In this document: piece by piece, positions 7,805 to 16,399 of the stretch
Numbering within the stretch: the stretch's first letter is position 1
Layout of the letters: each line of letters opens with the position of its first letter
Origin: SCGC-AAA076-P13 sp964276145
GTDB lineage: Bacteria > Pseudomonadota > Gammaproteobacteria > Magnimaribacterales > D2472
NCBI GenBank assembly: GCA_964276145.1
Contig: CAXYDN010000006.1
Coordinates: 49,412 to 113,411, forward strand
Direction: 5' to 3'
DNA: 64,000 nucleotides
The notes under the pieces: generated by a model
What the model was told of the DNA's origin: nothing
Seen by the model: the letters and a program-made list of their open reading frames with translations, nothing else
The model's database searches: none
Made by a program: the position numbers and the translations under genes

Positions 7805-9232
7805 ATGTATATAAAAAATAATTTATTCATCTTTATGCTTTCAAGCATCATTTCTATAAATATCTACTCATCATCTATTGAGCAGATTGTTCTTGAACAT
7901 AAAAATCGCTTTTCTGACATAGCATTAGAGATTTGGGGCCATGCTGAAATGGGTTATCAAGAAATTAAGAGTTCAAATTTACTTGCAGCAGAATTAGAGA
8001 AAGAAGGATTCAAAATAACTAGAAATGTTGCAGGTATTCCAACTGCCTTTATTGCAGAATATGGTTCTAGCGGACCAGTAATTGGAATACTTGGTGAGTT
8101 TGATGCATTGCCTGGCCTAGCTCAATCAGCCTCTCCATTTAAAGAAGTTGTTGATAATGGAACTGGTGCAGGTCATGCGTGTGGACATCATTTATTTGGT
8201 GCGGCTTCAGCTTGGGCTGCCGTGACTGTTAAAGAGTGGTTACAAGATAATAATATTGAAGGGATAATAAGGTTTTATGGAACTCCTGCTGAGGAAGGAG
8301 GTTCAGGCAAAGTTTACATGGTGAGAGAAGGCTTGTTTGATGACGTGGATATTGTGCTTCACTGGCATCCCGATGATATTAATTCAGCAAATTCAAGAAC
8401 ATCAAATTCAAACAAATCTGCAAAATTTACTTTTAATGGTATTTCCTCTCATGCTGCAGGTGCTCCAGAACAAGGCAGGTCTGCTTTAGATGGAGTTGAA
8501 TCAATGAATATGATGGTAAATATGTTGCGTGAACATATACCTCAAGAATCTAGGATCCATTATGTAATTACAAAAGGAGGTTTGGCCCCTAACGTTGTCC
8601 CAGATCTAGCTGAAGTTTATTACTATGTAAGGCATCCAAAAATGCATATGGTCGAAGAGCTTTTTAATAGAGTTGTAAAAACTGCTGAAGGAGCTGCTAT
8701 AGGAACTGATACTGATATGAGTTATGAAGTTATGCATGGTAATTACTCTCTTCTCCCAAATGATGTAGTACAAAAAATTATGCATAAGAATTTAAATAAT
8801 TTTGGTGGAATAACATATTCAAAAGATGAGAATGAATATGCAAATACTATTTATAAAACTTTTGTTAAGCCAGCACTAAAAATTGGATCTCAAGAAAATG
8901 TTTCTGCCTTTAAGAACTCTCATAGTTATGGGTCTACTGATGTTGGTGATGTAAGTTGGGTTGTTCCAACTGCAGGAATCAGAACTGCAACCTGGGTTCC
9001 GGGCACTGCTGCTCACTCTTGGCAAGCAGTTGCGTCGGGCGGAACATCAATTGGTCTAAAAGGAACTGAATTAGCAGCAAAAACAATTGCAGCAACAGCT
9101 GTTGAAATTTTTAATGATCCATCAATAGTGCAAGCAGCTAAAAATGAACTGAATCAAAGAGTTGGTGATGATTTTATTTACAAAGCTTTACTTGGAGAAA
9201 GAAATCCTCCTCTTGATTATAGAGTGAATTAA
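7805..9232 (+). CDS. Exported M20-family amidohydrolase, AbgB-like
   Basis: A zinc amidohydrolase of the M20 family, closest in pattern to aminobenzoyl-glutamate utilisation protein B and related N-acyl amino-acid hydrolases. A hydrophobic N-terminus of about 22 residues (FIFMLSSIISINIYSSS) suggests export to the periplasm. Metal-site motifs are present: GILGEFDALPG, GHACGHHLFG, TPAEEGGSGK and VLHWHPDD. The dimerisation domain contains FTFNGISSHAAGAPEQGRSALDG near residue 220. The ribosome site GGGGGAG lies just before the ATG, the strongest in this neighbourhood. Its stop overlaps the stop of the convergent gamma-glutamyltransferase pseudogene. Both genes concern cleavage of amide or gamma-glutamyl bonds, which may reflect a shared diet rather than a pathway. 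Confidence 0.88.
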   Translation: MYIKNNLFIFMLSSIISINIYSSSIEQIVLEHKNRFSDIALEIWGHAEMGYQEIKSSNLLAAELEKEGFKITRNVAGIPTAFIAEYGSSGPVIGILGEFDALPGLAQSASPFKEVVDNGTGAGHACGHHLFGAASAWAAVTVKEWLQDNNIEGIIRFYGTPAEEGGSGKVYMVREGLFDDVDIVLHWHPDDINSANSRTSNSNKSAKFTFNGISSHAAGAPEQGRSALDGVESMNMMVNMLREHIPQESRIHYVITKGGLAPNVVPDLAEVYYYVRHPKMHMVEELFNRVVKTAEGAAIGTDTDMSYEVMHGNYSLLPNDVVQKIMHKNLNNFGGITYSKDENEYANTIYKTFVKPALKIGSQENVSAFKNSHSYGSTDVGDVSWVVPTAGIRTATWVPGTAAHSWQAVASGGTSIGLKGTELAAKTIAATAVEIFNDPSIVQAAKNELNQRVGDDFIYKALLGERNPPLDYRVN

Positions 9233-10978
9233 TCTAACTGAACCGCAACTGATGCATTAGGCCTTCTTAAATCAGAGTACCCATATTTTATTCCATCAAC
9301 TATGTGAATGCTTTGTGTACTACCCATTGTTTTGTTTGAAGAAGTTTTATGTCCAATCCTGTTAAGACCTTTAACTATATCTGAACTTAAAGTTTGCTCA
9401 TAATCAATACCTTCATATGGCCAATCTTTATGAACTCTTGGTAAGCATCGTTGCATCACCAATACTGAGATCAAAATCAATAACACCTGTAACAACTCGT
9501 AGTATTGCTCCAGGTATATATGAACCTCCAGGCGAGCCTGTTATCAAAGTTAATTGATTATTTTGATCAAATACCATTACTGGAGCCATGGTACTCATAG
9601 GTCTCTTGCCTGGCTTAAACCTGTTTCCAAGACTAACACCCTCTTCCTTCTTTTGCAACATCACCTGATCTATACATTAAATTATTCATTTGATTATTCA
9701 TTAAAATGCCTGTTCCAGGAATTGTGACTCCTGAGCCAAATGATGCGCCTAGTGTGTATGTGTTTGAAACGGCATTACCATCAGAATCTATAACTCGAAT
9801 AATGAGTGGTGTCTCTACTTTCATTAATAATACTTAAAGGCTTTATTAAAGATGTCTTGGTAGCTTTGTTGAGTTTGATAGTTGACGCTAGCTCCTCTTG
9901 TTCTATCTTTTGAAAGCAATTTATTCACAGGCACATCATAAAAGACAGGATCGCCAACTTCAGAAGACCGATTGGTATGACCTCTTCTCAAAGCCTCTGA
10001 AAACAAATGATAAGTTGTAAGAGAGTTGCTCTCATATTTAGCTAAATCGAAATAACTTAAAATATTTAAAGCAGTTAAAAGGGTTATTCCACCCCCTGAT
10101 GGAGGTCCAGCAGTATAAACTTTATTTCTTCTATATATGGTTGAGATTGGTTTTCTTATATATGGCTCATATGTATTAAAGTCTTCAAAAGATATCAAAC
10201 CATTGTTTTTATTCATTGCTTGTACTATTTTTTTTGCAGTTGCCCCTTTATAAAATCCGTCTTTACCATTCTCTGCAATAAGAGTAATAGTTTTAGCAAG
10301 ATCTGGAAGCTTTAAAATTGAATTTTCTTGAATTGGTTTATTATTTTTAAAAAAAATTCTTTTTGATTCCGGATCCTTAAGAAGCCTTGGTGTGCTTTCA
10401 ATAGCTTTATGTAAATCATAAGAGACAGCTATGCCATCTCTAGCTTGTTTGATAACAGGAGATAAGATCTCTTTTAAAGTTAATTTACCAAAACGAGCAT
10501 GTGCTTCTAACAAACCGGCAACAGTTCCTGGGAGTGCTGAAGCTTTATAACCCTCATCTAATACATCAAATAAATCATAGTTAAAATCTTGGGGCACAGT
10601 GGTGAATGATTCGCCTGTATTATTAATAATTTCAAATATATTTTCTAAATTAGAGTTTAGGGGAGATTTGCTTCGATAATCTATATAGAATATTTCTTGA
10701 TTTTCTTCTAAGTAAACAAGCATAAAACCTCCTCCACCTAAATTGCCCGCTCTAGGGAGAGTTACTGCTAAAGAAAATCCAACAGCAACAGCTGCATCAA
10801 CTGCATTACCGCCCATGTTAAGAATTTCTAAGCCCAAGTCTGAAGATAAATTATTCTGTGAAACAACCATACCAGAGGTACCAACAACAGGATGATATGG
10901 AGATTCGTAATCAATATAACTTCTTGAAGATAAAGTTATGCTTACAAAAATTAAAAAGACAAATTTATATGAATTCAT
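9229..10978 (-). pseudogene. ggt: Gamma-glutamyltransferase, frameshifted four times in the small-subunit half
   Basis: The first 384 codons (9824-10978) read as a normal large subunit: signal peptide, GMVVSQNNLSSDLGLEIL, GGNAVDAAVA, LPRAGNLGGGGFM and the PPSGGGITLL segment. After that the small subunit is spread over three further frame changes. In order one reads ESRDTTHYS (the autocleavage threonine region), then VIDSDGNAVSNTYTLGASFG, then a KPGKRPMSTMAP and GSPGGSYIPG segment, and finally LPRVHKDWPYEG to the end. The shifts lie near 9838, 9800, 9650 and 9447. Each one corresponds to one extra base. No neighbouring gene shows such damage. The gene starts by TAATG overlap with the symporter stop. 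A working enzyme is unlikely unless these are sequencing errors. Confidence 0.85.
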
Positions 10979-12414
10979 TAAAAGACCATTGGAGCAATGT
11001 AGTAAGCAAATAGTGTAACTACAAAAATACCAATAATATTCAATAAAAGTCCAGCCCTCATCATTGTTGCAATGGTAAATTTATTTGATCCATACACGAT
11101 AGCATTTGGGGGTGTTGCAACAGGTAACATAAACGCACAACTAGCTGCTAAACAAACTGGGATTGCTAGAGACACTGGCAATACCCCAATAGCAATCGCT
11201 AGCCCGCCAAATACAGGTAGGAATGTTGTTGTTGTGGTTACATTACTGGTTATTTCAGTTAAGAAAATAATTAAAGTAGCTATTGCCAAGATTAAAAATA
11301 TTGGTGGGATTGTGCTTAAGACGATTAAGCTTTCACCGATCCATATACCTAAACCGCTTGAGCTTATTTGAGATGCTAAAGAAAGACCGCCGCCAAAAAG
11401 TATTAAAAGACCCCATGGTAATTCTTTTGATTTTTCCCACTCTAAAAGATCGCCTCTTTTACTTGCTGATGGAGTCATAAAAATAAGAATTGCAGCAATA
11501 ATTGCTACACCGGCATCAGTAAGACCTGATAAAAAATCAATATTATTCAGTAAAGTTCTAAAAACCCAGGCAAAAACAGCTAAGCCAAATATCATAGATA
11601 TTCTGATTTCATCTTTAGTAAGATTACCCATGCTGTTTAACATATTCTGAAGCTCTTTTCTTGATTCAACAGATGCTTCAAAATTAATTTTAAATACATA
11701 TTTTGTTAAAAGTATCCAAGCGCCTAAAAGAAGAATGGATGCGAGGGGAATGGCTAAAGTCATCCAACTTACCATTGAAATTTCAACACCATAGGCATCG
11801 AGCATAAATGCACTAAATACTATATTTGGAGCAGTACCTATTAATGTAGACATACCACCAATAGTAGCGGCATAAGCAATACCTAACAGTAAAGCAGTAT
11901 CAAAATCTTTCTTTTGTTTATCAGTTAATCCAGGAATGGTATCAGCCATTACAGTACATACAGCCAACCCAATCGGTAATAGCATTAAGGTAGTTGAAGT
12001 GTTCATAACCCACATGCTTATAAGTGCTGAAACAAGCATAAAGCCTCCAACAAGCCTTGCTCCACTTGAGCCAACTGCAAGAATCATTTTTAGAGCAATT
12101 CTCTTGTGAAGACCAGAATTTTCTATCCCTAGAGCCAAAATGAATCCACCTAAAAATAGATAAATATTTTTATTTGCATAAGGAACAGCAGCACTTTCAA
12201 AGGATGTCACATCCATTAAAGGGAAAAGTGCTAAAGGTAATAATGCAGTCACTGCTACAGGTATTGCTTCAGTTGCCCACCAAACCGCCATCAGAACTGC
12301 AATTGCTGCCACTGTCCATGCTGTTATATTTAATCCTTCTGGTGCAGGAATAAATAGCAAAATAAAAAATAATGCTAAACCAACTATAAAACCTTTTTTT
12401 TGATATGCGGGCAT
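10978..12414 (-). CDS. DASS/SLC13-family Na+-coupled dicarboxylate-type symporter
   Basis: An inner-membrane carrier of the divalent anion:Na+ symporter family with roughly a dozen hydrophobic segments. Both characteristic repeat signatures appear: a first STT-type motif (MNTSTTLMLLPIGLAV) and a second TTTTTFLP stretch followed by ATPPNAIVYGS near the end. GTAPNIVFSAF marks the first hairpin. A longer reading frame reaches 12450, but its first codons lie inside the terminator of the TonB gene, so the ATG at 12414 (MPAYQKKG) is the better start. It sits downstream of the TonB receptor and overlaps the ggt start by TAATG, forming a candidate uptake operon. Substrates in this family include succinate, citrate and sulfate; the sequence does not decide. 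Confidence 0.88.
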   Translation of the reverse strand: MPAYQKKGFIVGLALFFILLFIPAPEGLNITAWTVAAIAVLMAVWWATEAIPVAVTALLPLALFPLMDVTSFESAAVPYANKNIYLFLGGFILALGIENSGLHKRIALKMILAVGSSGARLVGGFMLVSALISMWVMNTSTTLMLLPIGLAVCTVMADTIPGLTDKQKKDFDTALLLGIAYAATIGGMSTLIGTAPNIVFSAFMLDAYGVEISMVSWMTLAIPLASILLLGAWILLTKYVFKINFEASVESRKELQNMLNSMGNLTKDEIRISMIFGLAVFAWVFRTLLNNIDFLSGLTDAGVAIIAAILIFMTPSASKRGDLLEWEKSKELPWGLLILFGGGLSLASQISSSGLGIWIGESLIVLSTIPPIFLILAIATLIIFLTEITSNVTTTTTFLPVFGGLAIAIGVLPVSLAIPVCLAASCAFMLPVATPPNAIVYGSNKFTIATMMRAGLLLNIIGIFVVTLFAYYIAPMVF

Positions 12415-12436
12415 AAAATCTATATTAACCTTAATT

Positions 12437-12459
12437 AAAAAAGGGAGCAAAAAGCTCCC
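12437..12459 (-). terminator. Hairpin terminator between the TonB receptor and the symporter
   Basis: GGGAGC and GCTCCC (12443-12448 and 12454-12459) form a 6-bp stem with a 5-base loop, followed on the minus strand by six or seven T residues. It lies just after the receptor stop and before the symporter ATG, both on the minus strand. It either ends the receptor transcript or lowers expression of symporter and ggt relative to the receptor. Confidence 0.75.
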
Positions 12460-12478
12460 TTTCGTTTAATATCTTTTC

Positions 12479-15406
12479 TTAAAACTTTTTATAGAATTCT
12501 ATATTATAGTTTCTACCAAAGTCAGTATGAAGATCTCCCCAGTACATACTGAATGTCTCATCAGCAAGTGGAGCTCTTTCATCTTCAATATTTTTAACTT
12601 GAAGTCTTACTCTAAGGTCATTTTTAAATTTATAACCAAGAGTTAGGTTAAGCATGCTCATTGCATCTACAACCCACATTTCTCTAACACCATCAATAGT
12701 TTCTACATGAGCTGATTCATAGAATTCATCCCAATGAGTTCCAGATAAAAGAACTTCATAAGGTCCTTTTCTCCAAGACATCTTCATAGTGTATTTATCT
12801 TCTATTGAGCCATTTAGACCGAGCAAATTATCAACTCCTCTAACGGGAGCTAGACCATCTAATAATCCTCCAGGCTGACCAGCTTGACTTAAAAGTAAAG
12901 CATCACCACCTGCTTCTTGATTTTTTGTATCATAGTGAACATTAACTAGTTTTAGTCCAAAGTCACCATAATCAGTATCAATTGAGTAGATTATACTTGT
13001 ATCCATACCTTCGATTAATCTAGTGTCAGTATTAACATAATAATCTAAAACTTGCTGAACAAGTCCTGCTGGACATAGATTTGATGGCCATGTTACAGCC
13101 TCGCTTGGAACAGAGTTTCTTATAACATTAGGATTACCTGTACATTCAGAAGCTCCTCCTTCAATTCTCATTAAAGTATCAAGCAAAATAGCATTTGTCA
13201 TACCAAAAATACCAACAGTATCTTCAGTTTCTATTGACCATTTATCCATTGTAATTATTAGATTATTGATAGGCTCCAAAACTATACCTATAGATTCATT
13301 TTCTCCCAATTCTGGTTGAAGACCAGGATTTCCTTCTGTTACTCTTTGCATTGAATAATTATCATCGTCAATATTATCTCCAGCAACATACCTTAGTAAG
13401 TGATCTGTAGTAGAAGAACTTCTTCCAAGAAAGCCTTCATTAACTAAAATTAATGCAGGTGCTCTAAATGTTTCAGATGCTGAGTATCTCAGTTTGACTT
13501 GATCGATGGGTTGCCAGCCTATAGCAAATTTTCCTACAGTTGCATCACCATAATCACTTGAATCCTCATGGCGAATAGCCAATTGCGCATCAACAGTTTC
13601 ATGAACAGGGATCGCTAATTCAGAAAATAATGAATAAGTAGTCCTAGATCCAGAAGAATCTGGAGTTGCACTTGAGTTAACTATGTCAGAAATAATTGGG
13701 AAAGTTTCACCTGTTTTAGGCCCTGCTGGAACTGTATAAGTGATTTGCCCATTGATTCTTGGATCTCTCATATCTTGATAGCTTTCTTTTCTTGATTCGA
13801 AACCAACAAGCATACCAACAGGTCCTGCTGGAAGATCAAATAGTTCAGGTGTTGAAGCTTTAAAATCAAACATATAAAGACTTGTTGAGTTTCCTCTAAC
13901 AATATCAATTGTAAATGGACTTTCATCATTACAATTTGGTCCACAAAAAGGATTATATGCATCGGGAGTACTTAATGCTAAAGCTTCATTAAGCAAAGTT
14001 AAAGACTGTCTTCCAGAATTGTTTTGTTTTGATTTAGCTTGTGACCATAATACTGCTGCATCCCAATCCCAATCACCCATTGAGCCTCTAAGGCCCTGTA
14101 GCAATCTTAAGGTTGTTCTGTGTGAGTCATATCCTCTTGGTGTATCAAATCTATTTCTTGCTTTAAATAATCCCAGGCCATTTGTAATCTGAGATGATCC
14201 AACAAGCTTATTACCGGAACTATCTACTAATTGATTGAGCCAATAATTTGATAATGGCACTAATAATGGCTGAGTACATGAACCAGTTCTAGCACAAGAA
14301 CCAGCACCTAAAGTGGTACCACCATATAATTGTTGAGTTGCAAGAGAGTTATAAAATCCAATCTCAGAATATGCTTCAATGCCATTATCAAGTTCTGTAT
14401 TAATAAATACAAAAAGATTGTTTCTTTCTAGGTCAGGACGCATCCATCTAGTGGTATTGTATTGTGCTCTGACTGCGGAGCTTGATGATGAAGAAGTTGA
14501 TACACAAGTACCATTACCATTGCTTGCTCCAGTATAGGTACAACTTCCTGTATCAGGTACAACTCTTAAATAACTGCTACCGCCACCATGCCAGACTCCA
14601 TATTGAGATGCAGCATTAGTATTTCTCCATGAAGTATCATCCCAGGCGGTTCCATCAAATTCTCCCAAGCCAGGTGAAACTCTCGCATCTTGTGCTAACC
14701 ATTTTGGATCTTCAAATCCTTTAATAGGATCTCTGCGGTATGTATCAAAATATAGTGAAATATTTGTGTTATCAAAATCTTTACCCCACTGGATGCTAAC
14801 TTTATTGTCTTGAGCTTGGTATGCATCATATGCACTAGCTTTAAACCTAATATTTAAGCCTACAAAGTCTGTTTTTAAGACAGTATTAATAACACCAGCT
14901 AATGCATCTGCACCATAGATAGCAGAAGCTCCATCTCTTAAAATTTCTACTCTTTCCGCTCCATACACTGGAATTGCGTTTGAGTTAGTGGTCATAACGG
15001 GCATGGACCCACCTAAAATTGGCTCAGTCTGATAACCAGGAGATGTAATTAAACGTCTTCCGTTTAATAATGTTAATGTGTTTCCTGTTCCAATATCTCT
15101 TAGATTAAAGGCACCAACATCTCCCCTTGAAGCATTGTATCCACCACTAAACTCATTTTGATTAAATGTATTTTGTCCTAGTTCAGCAATGTTATCTAAG
15201 AGCTCGTCACCAGAATCAACACCCAGAGCATCCATATCATCTGCTGATATAATCGAAACTGGAAGAGCGCCGGTAATTTTTGCTCCTTTAATTTGTGAGC
15301 CAACAACAACAACTTCTTCGACATCAGAATCATTGTTTTCAGCGTCTTGTGAATAAATACCTAAAGATATAACTAATGGAAATATTAGTAATAGTTTTTT
15401 AAACAT
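12479..15406 (-). CDS. TonB-dependent outer-membrane receptor
   Basis: A 975-residue receptor with a signal peptide (MFKKLLLIFPLVISLGIYS), a TonB-box-like EEVVVVGSQIKG near residue 30, and a plug with FNLRDIGTGNTLTLLNGRRL and ERVEILRDGASAIYGADALAGVINTVL. The barrel ends in an alternating aromatic strand finishing with Phe. It is similar in build to the receptor at 3258-6140 but clearly different in sequence, so the pair are paralogues of one superfamily, not a recent duplication. A GGGGATT ribosome site precedes the ATG. A LysR regulator is divergent with a 114-base shared control region, and a symporter and ggt remnant follow, so uptake of peptide or carboxylate compounds under LysR control is a reasonable guess. 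Confidence 0.93.
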   Translation of the reverse strand: MFKKLLLIFPLVISLGIYSQDAENNDSDVEEVVVVGSQIKGAKITGALPVSIISADDMDALGVDSGDELLDNIAELGQNTFNQNEFSGGYNASRGDVGAFNLRDIGTGNTLTLLNGRRLITSPGYQTEPILGGSMPVMTTNSNAIPVYGAERVEILRDGASAIYGADALAGVINTVLKTDFVGLNIRFKASAYDAYQAQDNKVSIQWGKDFDNTNISLYFDTYRRDPIKGFEDPKWLAQDARVSPGLGEFDGTAWDDTSWRNTNAASQYGVWHGGGSSYLRVVPDTGSCTYTGASNGNGTCVSTSSSSSSAVRAQYNTTRWMRPDLERNNLFVFINTELDNGIEAYSEIGFYNSLATQQLYGGTTLGAGSCARTGSCTQPLLVPLSNYWLNQLVDSSGNKLVGSSQITNGLGLFKARNRFDTPRGYDSHRTTLRLLQGLRGSMGDWDWDAAVLWSQAKSKQNNSGRQSLTLLNEALALSTPDAYNPFCGPNCNDESPFTIDIVRGNSTSLYMFDFKASTPELFDLPAGPVGMLVGFESRKESYQDMRDPRINGQITYTVPAGPKTGETFPIISDIVNSSATPDSSGSRTTYSLFSELAIPVHETVDAQLAIRHEDSSDYGDATVGKFAIGWQPIDQVKLRYSASETFRAPALILVNEGFLGRSSSTTDHLLRYVAGDNIDDDNYSMQRVTEGNPGLQPELGENESIGIVLEPINNLIITMDKWSIETEDTVGIFGMTNAILLDTLMRIEGGASECTGNPNVIRNSVPSEAVTWPSNLCPAGLVQQVLDYYVNTDTRLIEGMDTSIIYSIDTDYGDFGLKLVNVHYDTKNQEAGGDALLLSQAGQPGGLLDGLAPVRGVDNLLGLNGSIEDKYTMKMSWRKGPYEVLLSGTHWDEFYESAHVETIDGVREMWVVDAMSMLNLTLGYKFKNDLRVRLQVKNIEDERAPLADETFSMYWGDLHTDFGRNYNIEFYKKF

Positions 15407-15491
15407 GTTTAATCCCCTAAATTTTATTAAAACATTAGCTAGTAATATAGCACCAATAAAGTTTTTATGTCTATAATAATTGCATTACTAT

Positions 15492-15518
15492 TATAATACA
15501 TTCATAACCTGAGGTTAT
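15492..15518. promoter_or_regulatory. LysR-type operator palindrome with overlapping -10 box
   Basis: A perfect 7-1-7 palindrome, ATAACCTGAGGTTAT (15504-15518), contains the T-N11-A core usual for LysR-family sites. It lies two bases before the lysR start codon, and its AGG also serves as the ribosome site. A TATAAT box on the plus strand (15492-15497) would place the lysR transcript start at the left edge of the palindrome. Binding there fits autorepression, with effects on the divergent TonB gene possible. Confidence 0.6.
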
Positions 15519-15520
15519 AT

Positions 15521-16399
15521 ATGCTGTCATCAAAACAAATTGAAATTTTCTATGAAGTATATAAGCATTTGTCGATGACTGCTGCTGCAAATAAAATGGA
15601 GATATCTCAACCCTCCGTCAGCAAAACGCTCGGAAATATTGAAAAAAATCTTGGATTTAAGCTATTTCTTAGGAAAGGTAAAAAATTAATAGCCACCAAT
15701 GAAGCTGCTGAGCTCTTTGAACATGCTTCTATAGTGACTAATCAGCTTAAAAACTTTAACTATATTGCTAATACATATAAGTCGCGTTCATTAGATTTTA
15801 TTAACATTGGTACAACCCCTTCTCTTGCTGAAACTTTAGTACCCAAAATAATTAAAAAATATCATAAAGTTGATGCTGGTGCTAGATTTAATCTTATTAA
15901 CTTAAACAGTATTGACCTTATCGAAGAAAGATATAAACCTGATATAGATATAACTATTTGCTTTAACGCAGAAACAGCTTCAAACTCAAAAAATATAATT
16001 ATAAAAGAAGGTAAGCATTTTCTTGTATCTCCAAAGGAATATAACTTGGGAAAGGAAGTTTATTTAAGGGATATAACGCACTTACCTTATATTGAAATAA
16101 CTAATCTTTTATCTCTGTACTCTGATGAAAGCATCATGAATTATTTTGTAAAAAATTCATTAGATATGAATTTTTATCTCAAGTCAGATTCATACTCAGC
16201 AGCTCTGTCAATTATTCAAGAAGGTATTGGAATATCTATTATTGATGATAATACTATTACTAGGACTGATGATAATCTTGTAAATATATCGAATATTCTT
16301 GATACTGAATTTAAATATAGCGTGAGTGCAATTATAAAAAAAGATATTAGAAGTAACCAATGTAATGATTTTTTTAATTACCTATCTAAACAAATTTAA
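15521..16399 (+). CDS. LysR-family transcriptional regulator
   Basis: A 292-residue regulator. The N-terminal winged helix-turn-helix (residues 1-60) shows the family pattern QIEIFYEVYKHLSMTAAANKMEISQPSVSKTLGNIEKNLGFKLF. The remaining 230 residues form the periplasmic-binding-protein-like effector domain with weak similarity, as is usual. It is divergent from the TonB receptor operon, the classic arrangement for a LysR protein controlling its neighbour. A palindromic site lies directly before its start. The effector may be the substrate of the receptor or symporter, for example a dicarboxylate or an amino-acid derivative; this is inference. Its last 14 bases overlap the end of the convergent gltX. 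Confidence 0.92.
   Translation: MLSSKQIEIFYEVYKHLSMTAAANKMEISQPSVSKTLGNIEKNLGFKLFLRKGKKLIATNEAAELFEHASIVTNQLKNFNYIANTYKSRSLDFINIGTTPSLAETLVPKIIKKYHKVDAGARFNLINLNSIDLIEERYKPDIDITICFNAETASNSKNIIIKEGKHFLVSPKEYNLGKEVYLRDITHLPYIEITNLLSLYSDESIMNYFVKNSLDMNFYLKSDSYSAALSIIQEGIGISIIDDNTITRTDDNLVNISNILDTEFKYSVSAIIKKDIRSNQCNDFFNYLSKQI

Noticed and set aside
9428..9850. Programmed frameshifting to make a full gamma-glutamyltransferase
   Set aside because: Four shifts without recognisable slippery sites or stimulatory structures make programmed recoding very unlikely.
12415..12450. Longer start of the DASS symporter
   Set aside because: It would begin with TTG inside the preceding terminator hairpin; the ATG at 12414 is better.
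3258..15406. Recent duplication of the two TonB receptors
   Set aside because: The proteins share only superfamily plug motifs and differ through most of their length.
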